Part shown: positions 1 through 8,498 of the stretch, in pieces
Layout of the letters: every line of letters starts with the position of its first letter
How positions within the stretch are numbered: position 1 is the stretch's first letter
Assembly (NCBI GenBank): GCA_002898215.1
Contig: BEIF01000002.1
Coordinates: forward strand, 1 to 64,000
DNA from: a bacterium HR29
Lineage (GTDB): Bacteria; Chloroflexota; Dehalococcoidia; Tepidiformales; Tepidiformaceae
Reading direction: 5' to 3'
DNA length: 64,000 bases
Notes under the pieces: model-generated
Told to the model about the DNA's origin: nothing
Database searches by the model: none
What the model saw: only the letters and a program-made list of their open reading frames with translations
Program-made: the position numbers and the translations under genes

Positions 1-532
1 CCTTTCGGCATCAGAGGTTTTTGCACCACCTCCTCGAGCGTCAGCGTGACGTCCGTCCACCACGTGCTCAACGCCTTTCGGCATCAGAGGTTTTTGCACG
101 TGGGCCGACCTGGGCGACACTCAGCTTGAGGCCACGTGCTCAACGCCTTTCGGCATCAGAGGTTTTTGCACCCGCATGTCCTTACCTCCTAATTATTCCG
201 CAGGACCACTAGTGCTCAACGCCTTTCGGCATCAGAGGTTTTTGCACGGACGTAGAGGAGCGTGAGCCCGAGGAGTGCCTGGTGCTCAACGCCTTTCGGC
301 ATCAGAGGTTTTTGCACATCCGTCACTCTCGCCGCTGACCCGCGGTGGCCCGGGTGCTCAACGCCTTTCGGCATCAGAGGTTTTTGCACTGGTTGAGGGG
401 GCATTCAACAACGTGCGGATCATGTGCTCAACGCCTTTCGGCATCAGAGGTTTTTGCACAGCAGCTCCTGGCCTACGGCTTCGCCGCCGAGGACGTGTGC
501 TCAACGCCTTTCGGCATCAGAGGTTTTTGCAC
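1..532 (-). CRISPR. CRISPR array, 7 full repeats plus one cut by the window start
   Basis: Seven identical 36-bp repeats begin at 64, 136, 212, 282, 354, 424 and 497, and the last 26 bp of another fill 1-26, so the array continues beyond the window. On the plus strand each repeat starts GTGCTCAACG and ends TTTTTGCAC. Spacers are 37, 36, 40, 34, 36, 34 and 37 bp and look unrelated to each other. Read on the minus strand the repeat folds as ATGCC-GAAA-GGCGT, a five-pair stem with a GNRA tetraloop, followed by a short TGAGCAC tail. That fits Cas6 processing with a handle of about 8 nt. The plus-strand RNA turns the G-U wobble into a C-A mismatch. Minus-strand transcription, away from cas2, is therefore inferred. 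Confidence 0.98.
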
Positions 533-653
533 GGCACCCTGCGTGGCGAATCTAACCGCGGGGCGATTTTCAAGCACCCCCCGCCCAAGGCCGCTTACGG
601 TCACGCTCCCACTCCTGAACGGGCCCGCCACCCGCCGATCCTTGAACGCAGGT
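533..653 (-). promoter_or_regulatory. Probable CRISPR leader
   Basis: These 121 bp separate the cas2 stop codon from the first complete repeat and hold no open frame. By position this is the leader, where new spacers would enter and from which the array would be transcribed leftward. No clear -10 or IHF-like site stands out; it carries a few A/T runs (CGATTTTCAAG, and GAATCTAACC close to the repeat). Confidence 0.6.
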
Positions 654-935
654 TTAGACGATGCGATACAGCTCATCCTTTTCCTCGGTCGTGAATCCGT
701 GGCGAGCCACGGCGCCGGAGCAGCGATCGCACAGGGGAAGGATCATCAGGTCATCCTCCTTCTCGAGCACCATGGACAGCTCCCACCGCAGCCTCTCGAT
801 CTCCAGGGACGTTAGACGGCACCGGAACACGCTATACTGCACGCGGTCGCCGTAGCCCTCGAGTAACCGCGCAGTACGCCGCAAGCGAAGGTCGTCGCGG
901 ACATCGTAAGCGATGAGATACCATCGTCGCGCCAT
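654..935 (-). CDS. cas2: CRISPR-associated endonuclease Cas2
   Basis: This 93-residue protein begins MARRWYLIAYDVRDD, the ferredoxin-like first strand of Cas2 with the metal-site Asp at residue 11, and the length is normal for the family. Cas2 dimers bridge two Cas1 dimers in the complex that inserts spacers. The start is the ATG that overlaps the cas4-cas1 stop as TAATG; an in-frame upstream ATG at 980 would extend it into cas1 and is not needed. It is the last gene of the cas operon, next to the array. Confidence 0.95.
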   Translation of the reverse strand: MARRWYLIAYDVRDDLRLRRTARLLEGYGDRVQYSVFRCRLTSLEIERLRWELSMVLEKEDDLMILPLCDRCSGAVARHGFTTEEKDELYRIV

Positions 936-2659
936 TACCTGAGCCTTAGCCGCGCAAAAAGTCCGGGAGACCCCGTCCATTCTTTCTCGAGAAGTCTAAC
1001 CTCAAGCTCGATGGTTCTAGCGTAGCTCAGAGAGTAGCCGAGAACAGGATGCTTCCAGCTCTCCGCAAGCCTATCCTCGAATAACTTCGCAGCCTTCCTG
1101 CGCCCGCTGTCGGATAGCCAAATGCTGCCCCCTGCTTCGACGAAATCGGACGAACTCCACTGCCGCCGATTGATCGAGGCGACCAGGGGCATATCCCATA
1201 ACGGGACTCGAAAGAGCTCCATCACGTCTAGGGCAAGCGGATATGCCGCCGAGCGCGGCGCGTGATAGAAGCCGAGGGCAGGATCAAGTCCAACGGCGAG
1301 GATCGATTGCTGCACGCGGCTGTACAGGAGAGCGTAGCCGAAGCTGAGCGCTGCGTTGAATCGGTCCCGGGGAGGCCTGCGGCTCCGCCCGCGAGGCGCA
1401 AGGAGCGAGCGCATCTCCTGGTGAATAAGCAGGGGAAGTGCAGCGAAGTAGGCCTTCGACGCCACTCCCTCATAGCCGCGCAGCGCAGCGACCCCTTCAG
1501 CCCGAGCGACCTGTTTCAGCTGCGCCCGGAGGACAGCTACCGTCTCTGCCACCGCCGTTCGAGCCTCCCCATCGCCCCTCGTCGCCCGGAGCAGGAAACG
1601 CAACTGGCTCTCCACTCTGGCGCTGACCAGCCGGCGGGCGAGACGCAGCGCCGTCCCCGGGTCGGTCACAGCGGCATATTGGCGCAAACGGCGCTGAACG
1701 CTCCCTGCCGACGGCGCGAGGCTCCCCATGTACCGGCCGCCGGCCGTGAGCCAGTGCACCGACACATCGTGTGCGAGGCAGAGTTGAAGCGCTTGGGCGC
1801 TGACCTGCACCGCTCCATGGAGCACTAGCGCACCGACCGCCCGGATGGGCAGCGATTCGAGCTCGGAGTCGCCTGCTCTGATTACGAGCCGTTCACCCGA
1901 GCGCCGCACCATGGCGCCTGCCGTCATCACGTGGACCACTTCCCGGTCGGGCACCGCCGGAAAGAGCCTTGCCGGCTCCCCAGCCGTTCCCAAGGCGAAC
2001 CGCTCCTCTTCGGGGAGGCATACGGGTGCCAGGGAGCAGCGTGCGCAACGCCGCTCGTCGTCGGACACCGGCGGGCGCTCCAGCCGTGCGCGAACGGACC
2101 GGGCGCGAGCGACAGCCGCAACTACTGCAGCGCGAAGCTCTTCCGTGAGTGGAACCCTCACGGTCACGTTCTCCGCGTGGTACCGAACACGGCCCTCCGG
2201 GACGGGCCGCCCGAACCGCTCCTCCAGAAGCATTGCGTACGCTGCCACTTGCAAGGCGTCGGACGGCCAGGCCGTCGGCTGGCCCTGCGCGTCACGGAAC
2301 GCCCGCCCCCGCTTGTGTTCGTACGGGACCAGATTTCCCTCTCTCGTCCGGACTGCGTCGACGCGGCCCCGTAAGCCCAACCGCTCGCTCGATACCTCGA
2401 GTCCTCGCAGCTCGGTGCCGCTCGGGTCGAGCTCTCCCCGCTCTTCGTGAAGTGCCCGGCCGGCATACACCGCCTCGTCCGCCAAGAGGATCCCCTCGAC
2501 CTCTTCGAGGTAGAAGAGCCTCTCACAGTACGTGAGGGAGTGCAGGCCCATCACCCGGATCGGCTCGTCCGCCTCCAGGACACCGGAGCTCCCTCCCGGC
2601 ATCGCTGCGCCGGGCACCGAGGCGTCCTGGCCGCTTGTCATCCCGTCAGCGCTCATCAT
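935..2659 (-). CDS. cas4-cas1: Cas4-Cas1 fusion protein (adaptation nuclease/integrase)
   Basis: This is a single 574-residue polypeptide. Residues about 35-220 are a Cas4 RecB-like nuclease: Cys45 in TYCERLFYL, Asp101, the YEHK motif (Glu114, Lys116), Gln137/Tyr141 and the Fe-S cysteines Cys205, Cys208 and Cys214. Residues about 238-574 are Cas1 with catalytic Glu397 (YEGVASKAYF), His466 (GFYH) and Asp478/Glu481 (LALDVMELF). All active-site residues are present, so trimming of PAM-containing prespacers and integration should both work. Cas4-Cas1 fusions are known from type I-G (I-U), V-B and the MYXAN branch; here the neighbours are MYXAN-like. The start is one of two tandem ATGs embedded in the end of cas5 (ATGATGAGCGCTGA). 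An earlier in-frame ATG at 2830 would overlap cas5 heavily. Confidence 0.95.
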   Translation of the reverse strand: MMSADGMTSGQDASVPGAAMPGGSSGVLEADEPIRVMGLHSLTYCERLFYLEEVEGILLADEAVYAGRALHEERGELDPSGTELRGLEVSSERLGLRGRVDAVRTREGNLVPYEHKRGRAFRDAQGQPTAWPSDALQVAAYAMLLEERFGRPVPEGRVRYHAENVTVRVPLTEELRAAVVAAVARARSVRARLERPPVSDDERRCARCSLAPVCLPEEERFALGTAGEPARLFPAVPDREVVHVMTAGAMVRRSGERLVIRAGDSELESLPIRAVGALVLHGAVQVSAQALQLCLAHDVSVHWLTAGGRYMGSLAPSAGSVQRRLRQYAAVTDPGTALRLARRLVSARVESQLRFLLRATRGDGEARTAVAETVAVLRAQLKQVARAEGVAALRGYEGVASKAYFAALPLLIHQEMRSLLAPRGRSRRPPRDRFNAALSFGYALLYSRVQQSILAVGLDPALGFYHAPRSAAYPLALDVMELFRVPLWDMPLVASINRRQWSSSDFVEAGGSIWLSDSGRRKAAKLFEDRLAESWKHPVLGYSLSYARTIELEVRLLEKEWTGSPGLFARLRLR

Positions 2660-3311
2660 CGGGTCGAAGGATCGGCACCCAGGCTTCGCTCGGCGGTTCT
2701 CCGTCACCGGGTGACCCGCGCTGAAGCCGGAATTGCCGGTACACCGTGCCTGCCGCGCCGACGTGGTCGACCCAGACGGGAAGCGCGAGCGGCCCGGCCG
2801 GGTCCGGGACGAGCCAGGTCGGCTCGACACCTATGACGTCCTCCGGTCGAAGTGGCCGCAGCTCGTCCACGAGGTGCGTGCTCTCTCCCAGGGAGAGTCC
2901 ACCGCATCGCGAAACCGAGCCGGGATCCGCGAACGCTTGCGAGACTCGCTCGGCGAGCTTCGGGTGCCCCTCGTTCGCTCCAGGACGAACGCCTATCGCG
3001 AGCTTGACGCCGATGAGCAACTCCTGAAAGTCCAGCCTTTGATTCCCTTCGACGCCCGGCGGAAACCTCTTGTCACTGACGCTCCAGGTCGTCCGCACGA
3101 CGCGGGAGAGCCGTGGCTGGGAAAGGACCCCGACCGCCAGCTCCGCGCCGACGTGGGCGTTGCGGTCCCACTCTCCCACCGCCGAGCACAACATCCCATA
3201 CACGGTGGCGGGGGGCGGGACGGGGAGTGTTTCGAGATACTCGCGTGCCCGCGGGGAGCGGAAGGACGCGATGGGTACCGAAACGTAACAGGTGACCGCG
3301 GAAACCATCAT
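2646..3311 (-). CDS. cas5: Cascade subunit Cas5 (DevS/Cas5t-like)
   Basis: About 221 residues. The N-terminus, CYVSVPIASFRSPRAREYLE followed by LPVPPPATVYGML, is the characteristic Cas5 first strand and the PPP/YGML segment. Cas5 caps the 5' handle of crRNA in Cascade and contacts the large subunit. It is closest in feel to the I-B/TNEAP Cas5t and Myxococcus DevS families. I chose the first ATG of a tandem pair, which has AGGGAGGG a few bases upstream; an ATG at 3386 exists without such a site. It overlaps the start of cas4-cas1 by 14 bp. Confidence 0.9.
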   Translation of the reverse strand: MMVSAVTCYVSVPIASFRSPRAREYLETLPVPPPATVYGMLCSAVGEWDRNAHVGAELAVGVLSQPRLSRVVRTTWSVSDKRFPPGVEGNQRLDFQELLIGVKLAIGVRPGANEGHPKLAERVSQAFADPGSVSRCGGLSLGESTHLVDELRPLRPEDVIGVEPTWLVPDPAGPLALPVWVDHVGAAGTVYRQFRLQRGSPGDGEPPSEAWVPILRPDDER

Positions 3312-3422
3312 GCAAGCCCTCCCTCTCTTCGCTCTGCCCAGTCCGGTTCGTCGTCGCGGGCTCCGGGTCGCTCGAGCTACTGGCAAAGCCGCCCTCGCCT
3401 CCGGCAGGCCACGCCCCGAACC

Positions 3423-4352
3423 TCAGCCAGGGGACGCCAGGAAGTCTCGGAGGATGCGTTTGACTTCAGCTGCCGCTTCCTTCACGCCGGCGAACACCTT
3501 GGCGCCGCGGCTCCTCAGCTCCTCACCGTCCGGGGTGGCGCTGAGCGCTCCTCCGACGACCAGCTCGTCGGCTGCGATGTCGCCCGACCGAACGCGCTCC
3601 AGCAGCGCCGGCGCACGTACGGCGTTCCTGTCGTCGCGGAACGCGTAGAGGATCCGGGGAGCGAAGTCGTCCGTCCAACGGAACACCACCGACTCGGGCG
3701 AGAAGTCGAAGAGGAAGCGGGCGTGGTTGCCCGCCACTTCGCCGAGTTCCACGAAGCCGTCGACCACGTGCAAGGCCCGCTCGGGGCGCGCCAGGTCGGC
3801 CGGCGTGAGCGCGAAGCCGTACTGGTAGCGCGTGGCGTGGACCTCGGTTCCGTACGGCACCGGGAAGTCCCCCTGCAGTGCGGCCGAGGGGGTCGCATTG
3901 ATGCTGGCAGCGTTGAAGGTGATGTCGCCGGACCACGGTGTGAGCGAAACCGCTCGCGTCACTTCCAGACGTGCACGCCGGACATTGGCGGTTCCTCGCG
4001 CCCGACCGCGCCGCCCTTCTTTTTGCGCTTCGCTTCCCTCGGCAGGCGCGGCTTTCGCCGACATGAACCCCAGGACATCGTCGTCGATGAACTCCTCAGC
4101 CCCTCGCTTGAACTCCGGGTCCTCCCACGTGTGACGATTCAGGTCGTCCTGCCACCGCCGGTTGGTCGGAAGGCCTTTCCGCTGCCAGACGTAGCGGAGC
4201 GCCCACCGGATGGCCTCGGCCGACACGGTGGTATGGATGGCGTCGTTCCAGAGGATCTTCTGGAGCGTCGTGATGTTCCCCTCGGTCTCGGCTCGATTGT
4301 TGGCGGCCGTTCCGTGGTGCGTGCAGATGATTCCGAAGAGGTGCTTCGCCAT
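3423..4352 (-). CDS. cas7: Cascade backbone Cas7 (DevR/Cst2 family)
   Basis: 309 residues. The opening MAKHLFGIICTHHGTAANNR and the following GNITTLQKILWNDAIHTTVS are typical of the Cas7/Cst2/DevR group of I-B-type systems. Cas7 polymerises along the crRNA spacer. A central segment with EGSEAQKEGRRGRARG is probably a flexible loop. The start ATG has GGGAGGGAGAG just upstream; an in-frame ATG 24 bp earlier would place the SD inside the gene. It lies 51 bp after cas8 and 111 bp before cas5, in the DevT-DevR-DevS order. Confidence 0.93.
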   Translation of the reverse strand: MAKHLFGIICTHHGTAANNRAETEGNITTLQKILWNDAIHTTVSAEAIRWALRYVWQRKGLPTNRRWQDDLNRHTWEDPEFKRGAEEFIDDDVLGFMSAKAAPAEGSEAQKEGRRGRARGTANVRRARLEVTRAVSLTPWSGDITFNAASINATPSAALQGDFPVPYGTEVHATRYQYGFALTPADLARPERALHVVDGFVELGEVAGNHARFLFDFSPESVVFRWTDDFAPRILYAFRDDRNAVRAPALLERVRSGDIAADELVVGGALSATPDGEELRSRGAKVFAGVKEAAAEVKRILRDFLASPG

Positions 4353-4403
4353 CGCTTCTCTCCCTCCCATGGTCATAGGTCATTCCACTTTTCCCCGCGT
4401 CCG

Positions 4404-6167
4404 TCAGCTGCCCTCCGGCAGCTCTTCGGCGCGGTCGGCGCCGTTGCTTGCCTCGCGGTTCTCCTCCTGAGCCGCGTAGCTCACCAGGGCGAGGAGGGCG
4501 AGGTCTCTCGTCAGCTGCCACCGCTCCGGACCCAGGTAGGGCAGGACCTCGCGCCAGCGCTCGCGGAGCGTCGGAATCGTGCCGGCTCTCGACCAGAAGT
4601 CGATGAGCGCTGCGCGGAGACTCTCAGCGTTCTTGCAGTGGGCGAACGCTATCCTGAGCCGTTCCCGCTCCCGCTCGACGAGGTCCTGGAAGCGCTCGCC
4701 CCTGGTCCTCGCTCTCTCGCTCAGCGCTCCCAAGCGGCGGCGCCACGCTTCCTGGCAGGCTTCGACGATCGCCTCTTCTGCGGTGGTGAACGCATCCGGT
4801 TGCGAGACCATTGCAGCTACTCCTCCTGGCGCGGATTTCAAGTCGCTCCTTCGACGGCGCATGGCCAACGCTCGGTCATAACGCCGCCACTGCGCCCACG
4901 TATCGGGCGCGCGTATCAAGGAAGTCACCCCGTTCCACCAGGGCCTGCCCGCAGCGACATTGCGGGCTACGAGGTCCAGAAGCGGGCTCACCTCCCAATT
5001 CAACTCGCCGCCGTCCCCCTCACTGTCCCCTTCCGGCCCTGCCGCGTCACCTCGCCCGCCGGTTGCACCTCGCCTGCTCCGCCGGGAACCCCCACCGACC
5101 GAACCTTGCGACGGACCCTCCGCCTCTTCCGGGCGCTCATTGGGGAGCGGGCGCGCGGCAAGCGTGGGCAGGAGGTGAACAGCGTTCCGGAACATCCGGA
5201 GCTCTTTTCCCCCGACACCTTCGACGACGTACCGGTCGACGCGGGTTCGTTGTTGCCGCGCCCAGGGCGCAACCCCGAAGGCGAAGACGTGGCACCTGGC
5301 TGCCACTCCCTTTGCTATCAACCGCTCTGCTTCGAGCTTGGCCAGCACCCTGAGGCCCGCATCGGCGACGCCGGCGACGACCAAGTCCTGGACCGGACTC
5401 GAGAGGAAGAGCCTTCTCATCCGCGCGTACCGCTCGAGGTCGTCCAGGTCGGGGACGGCGAGGCAGAACTGGGGCTTGACACCCCGCGCATAGCTGCGAA
5501 TCCGGAAGTAGATCGACCCCACGGGTGCGTAGAGCAGGGCGAGCCAAAGTCCAGGATCCTCTACCAATTCGGTCTCACGCTCGAACACTTGGTGACGAAC
5601 GATTCCTCCAGGGATGAGCCAAGTCCGGACACCGTTCTGCTTTGTATGCCTAAATATTTCCGCACACTTCTGGTGTTTGTACCACCGTACAACCCTATAG
5701 GAAAAACGAAGGTTGTTACCATCGATATCGAGCACGAGCCTGCCCGAGGGGTTTTTGGCCTCGTCGGCTTCGCGTGTTCTGGGGTGTTGTAGGAACGTCT
5801 CCAGAACGGCGGCCTGCAGGACCGTGCCTCCATCCTTGTGACCATCGGGATGTCCGAGCCCCAGAAACCAGAACCTCCCGTCCTCGGTGAGACGGAACGA
5901 TTGCCGAATCAGCTCCGAAAAGAACGCTTTTCCTTCCCCGCTCCAGGTGAACGTGACCGAGTCCCTCGCTCGCTCCCACGACCCGCCGAGGCTCTGGAGG
6001 CGTTCCCGCGTTTCCGAGTCTTCCGGTCGCTCATCGAGGGCCGCGAGCGTCATCCACAGTCCGGCGAGCCCGGCCCGATGGAGCGGCGTCATGCCCGGGT
6101 CGAAGAGCCCGATGCGGAGCGTCCCGCCCGTTGCCGTCCCCTTCGTTCCTCTTTTCGTTGCAGGCAT
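4404..6167 (-). CDS. cas8: Cascade large subunit Cas8 (MYXAN Cas8a1/Csx13, DevT-like)
   Basis: 587 residues between cas3 and cas7, the slot of the large subunit that recognises the PAM and recruits Cas3. The opening GGTLRIGLFDPGMTPLHRAG followed by LAGLWMTL resembles the N-terminal part of the MYXAN Cas8a1/Csx13 (DevT) family as I remember it. A low-complexity hinge near residues 365-400 (GSRRSRRGATGGRGDAAGP) separates an N-terminal part from a helical C-terminal domain rich in Arg/Glu, reminiscent of families described as separate N- and C-terminal models. Large subunits diverge strongly, so subtype assignment rests mainly on context. ATG start, 24 bp after cas3. Confidence 0.82.
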   Translation of the reverse strand: MPATKRGTKGTATGGTLRIGLFDPGMTPLHRAGLAGLWMTLAALDERPEDSETRERLQSLGGSWERARDSVTFTWSGEGKAFFSELIRQSFRLTEDGRFWFLGLGHPDGHKDGGTVLQAAVLETFLQHPRTREADEAKNPSGRLVLDIDGNNLRFSYRVVRWYKHQKCAEIFRHTKQNGVRTWLIPGGIVRHQVFERETELVEDPGLWLALLYAPVGSIYFRIRSYARGVKPQFCLAVPDLDDLERYARMRRLFLSSPVQDLVVAGVADAGLRVLAKLEAERLIAKGVAARCHVFAFGVAPWARQQRTRVDRYVVEGVGGKELRMFRNAVHLLPTLAARPLPNERPEEAEGPSQGSVGGGSRRSRRGATGGRGDAAGPEGDSEGDGGELNWEVSPLLDLVARNVAAGRPWWNGVTSLIRAPDTWAQWRRYDRALAMRRRRSDLKSAPGGVAAMVSQPDAFTTAEEAIVEACQEAWRRRLGALSERARTRGERFQDLVERERERLRIAFAHCKNAESLRAALIDFWSRAGTIPTLRERWREVLPYLGPERWQLTRDLALLALVSYAAQEENREASNGADRAEELPEGS

Positions 6168-6191
6168 CTCAGTCCGCTCACCTCCACGAAG

Positions 6192-8477
6192 CTACGTCCT
6201 CCAACGTGCGCCCCATCGGGGCGAGTACTCGATGCTGCCGGGCGGGGCTACCAGCACCCCTCGCTCGGTGCTCCAACGCACCGCTTGCTCGGCCACCGGG
6301 CGCCACAGCATCGGGATGGTGCAGGCCACGAGCCGGTCAGCACATACTCGACCTCGGCCATCCCTGCATGACGGGAGGTCCTCCTCCCGCACCACGGGCA
6401 CCGTCGCGCCCGGCTCGCGCAGGGGCGCCGGTTCGAGGTGCCAGGCCTCGTCGAGCCAAGCACTGCGGACACTCCGCGGTGGAGGCTCCGACTGGAGGAC
6501 GTGGACAAATGCCTCGCTCAGCTCCCGCTGGGAGACCGGCCGCCCTGCCACATCTCCGAGCCAGCGTCGGGCGCGCTCGAGATCCTCTCTGCGATACGGC
6601 GAGGAGTCCGGCGGTTCGATAACCAGCGCCTGCTTCGGTCCCTCTCCGGATTCCGGAGTTGCCCAGCGGTTGAGTCGGCCGAAGCGCTGGATGAGCGACG
6701 CGATCGGGGCGAGCTCGGTTACGAGCAGGTCCGCCGAGATGTCGAGGGAGACCTCGCAGACTTGAGTGGTGGCAGCCAGGATCCCCTCGCACGACGAGCC
6801 CGGCCGAAAGCTTCCGACCACCGCCTCGTGCCGCTTCAACCGGTCCTCGTACCGGTATCGGCTGTGATACGGCTCGACGCGAATGCCGAAGGTCTCGGCC
6901 TGCTTCGCCACCGCTACCGCACGCTCCACGGTGTTGGCGACCCAGAGCACTCGCAGCCCGTCGCGGGCGGCACGCACAGCCCGCTCGAACGCCTCCTCGC
7001 GGGATGCGCTCGCGAGCTCGTACCGCGGCAGCGTCTCCAGCTCCTCCGGTCCCGCGAACTCGGAGAGCTCCTCGCCCAGCTTGTCGCACAGCTCCTCGAG
7101 GGCGCGCCTCCGCGCAGGCGGGAGCGTGGCCGTCATGAGCAGGATGGGCGCTCCTCGGAAGGCGGCGATGAACGCGAGGAGCGCGCCGAAAAGCTTATCG
7201 TCGTAGAGATGCACCTCGTCGAACACGAAGGCTGAGCCCGCCAGTGCGGGGAAGCTGAAAACCCCTACGCGATTCAGCTGAACGAGGCCGAGGACGGCGT
7301 CGGCAGTGCACACGACGACCTTCGCACCCCAGGGGTTCAGCCCTTGGTACCGGACGAGTTCGCGAACGGCGTAACTTTCCTCACCCTCAGACCCGTTTTC
7401 CAGGAACCGCACGATATCGAAGGACGCGCGGCTGTGAACGAGCTTGGTATCGCCTGCGAACTCCGGCAGCGCGTACGTGGCGAACCCCTCCGTCGCAGTT
7501 CCGGTCGTGGGATAGGAGAAGAAGAGTTTTCTCCCCACCGCGTGGCGCGCTGCCCAAAGGTACGCCGCGACGGTCTTCCCGGCTCCGCACCCGGCGGTAA
7601 GCAGCGTCACTCTCGTGCGTGTTTCCGCCACCGCCTTCTGGAACGGGCGCGGAGGCTGGTCGCCCAACCTCCTTCGCACCACGTCCCGGAGGTCGCCCCC
7701 GGAGCACGTTTGGGAGAGCGCTTCGGCGGCCCAATTCGCAGGCTCGTGCTTCCCGTCGCGGAGGAGCGCCGAGCCGCAAACATCGGCGGCGATGACGGTA
7801 GCAGCCACTGCCCCAGCGAGGCGCCGTTCCTCCTCGGAGCATTGCTGCCACCACTCGTCGACCTCCAATACGAGGCCCTCGACCGGTTGAAGCGCTTCCG
7901 GGTCCGCTAACTCGATGCGGAGTCGCGGAAGTGACGGGGGTGCTCCTCTCCCGAGCTCCCTCCCGAAGGCGTTGAGGGCGCCGACAAAGTCGGGATGCTC
8001 GGAGAAGACGTCCATTACCGTCGTCCCTGATGGGCGCGCCCTGAGCGACCGGCCCGGCTCGAACTGGAGGTGGTGACCGAGAACAGCGCGGAGCGCGAGC
8101 AGGCAAACGGGCCGGCGGAGGCCGGCGAAGAGCCAATCCTTCAATCGTTCCTGCGATGAGATCAGCCACGCGCCCACGACCTCGTGTCGCAATGCCTGGG
8201 GGAGCCCCCGCCCCCTCACCACCAGCTGGAACTGGTCGTTCGCCTTCCCGATGTCGTGAAGCAAGGCCCCGGCCAGTACGGCCGCCCGGAGCCAATCCCG
8301 GTACCGGTCGGGGGCGAGCCCGAGCGCTGACAGGATTGCATCGCCCCGACGTTCGACGAGGGCTCGGGCAACCCGGCCCACTCCCTTCAGGTGGCCGGGA
8401 AGTGTTTCGGCCTCTCGCGGCTCATCAGGAGTGGTCGAGCTTTTCGCGAGCAATCGTTTCGGTGCAACACTGGCCAT
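6192..8477 (-). CDS. cas3: Cas3 helicase-nuclease (HD + SF2 helicase)
   Basis: 761 residues. The N-terminal HD nuclease keeps its metal ligands: His29, His74-Asp75 (LLHDIGKANDQF), His98 and His135-His136 (GHHLQFE). The SF2 helicase follows, with Walker A TAGCGAGKT (295-302), DEVH (420-423), TAT (449-451) and motif VI QRFGRLNR (597-604). Every signature residue is intact, so this Cas3 should unwind and degrade DNA flagged by Cascade. I prefer ATG 8477, which has GAGAG about 10 nt upstream; a GTG at 8486 in the same frame sits directly on that purine run. It starts 21 bp after the cas6 stop. Confidence 0.95.
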   Translation of the reverse strand: MASVAPKRLLAKSSTTPDEPREAETLPGHLKGVGRVARALVERRGDAILSALGLAPDRYRDWLRAAVLAGALLHDIGKANDQFQLVVRGRGLPQALRHEVVGAWLISSQERLKDWLFAGLRRPVCLLALRAVLGHHLQFEPGRSLRARPSGTTVMDVFSEHPDFVGALNAFGRELGRGAPPSLPRLRIELADPEALQPVEGLVLEVDEWWQQCSEEERRLAGAVAATVIAADVCGSALLRDGKHEPANWAAEALSQTCSGGDLRDVVRRRLGDQPPRPFQKAVAETRTRVTLLTAGCGAGKTVAAYLWAARHAVGRKLFFSYPTTGTATEGFATYALPEFAGDTKLVHSRASFDIVRFLENGSEGEESYAVRELVRYQGLNPWGAKVVVCTADAVLGLVQLNRVGVFSFPALAGSAFVFDEVHLYDDKLFGALLAFIAAFRGAPILLMTATLPPARRRALEELCDKLGEELSEFAGPEELETLPRYELASASREEAFERAVRAARDGLRVLWVANTVERAVAVAKQAETFGIRVEPYHSRYRYEDRLKRHEAVVGSFRPGSSCEGILAATTQVCEVSLDISADLLVTELAPIASLIQRFGRLNRWATPESGEGPKQALVIEPPDSSPYRREDLERARRWLGDVAGRPVSQRELSEAFVHVLQSEPPPRSVRSAWLDEAWHLEPAPLREPGATVPVVREEDLPSCRDGRGRVCADRLVACTIPMLWRPVAEQAVRWSTERGVLVAPPGSIEYSPRWGARWRT

Positions 8478-8498
8478 CTGCCGCACTCTCTCGAGCTT

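Noticed and set aside
21-815. Open frames across the CRISPR array and leader
   Set aside because: Their translations repeat QRLSASEVFA or PLMPKGVEH with each repeat unit; they are products of the array, not genes.
935-2830. Assigning the system to type I-G (I-U) or V-B because of the Cas4-Cas1 fusion
   Set aside because: Separate cas6, cas5, a DevR-type cas7 and cas3 with both domains are present, there is no cas12, and the order is that of the MYXAN branch.
2733-5792. A 1019-residue plus-strand open frame opposite the cas genes
   Set aside because: Antisense to cas5, cas7 and cas8, Arg/Pro-rich without motifs; an effect of high GC.
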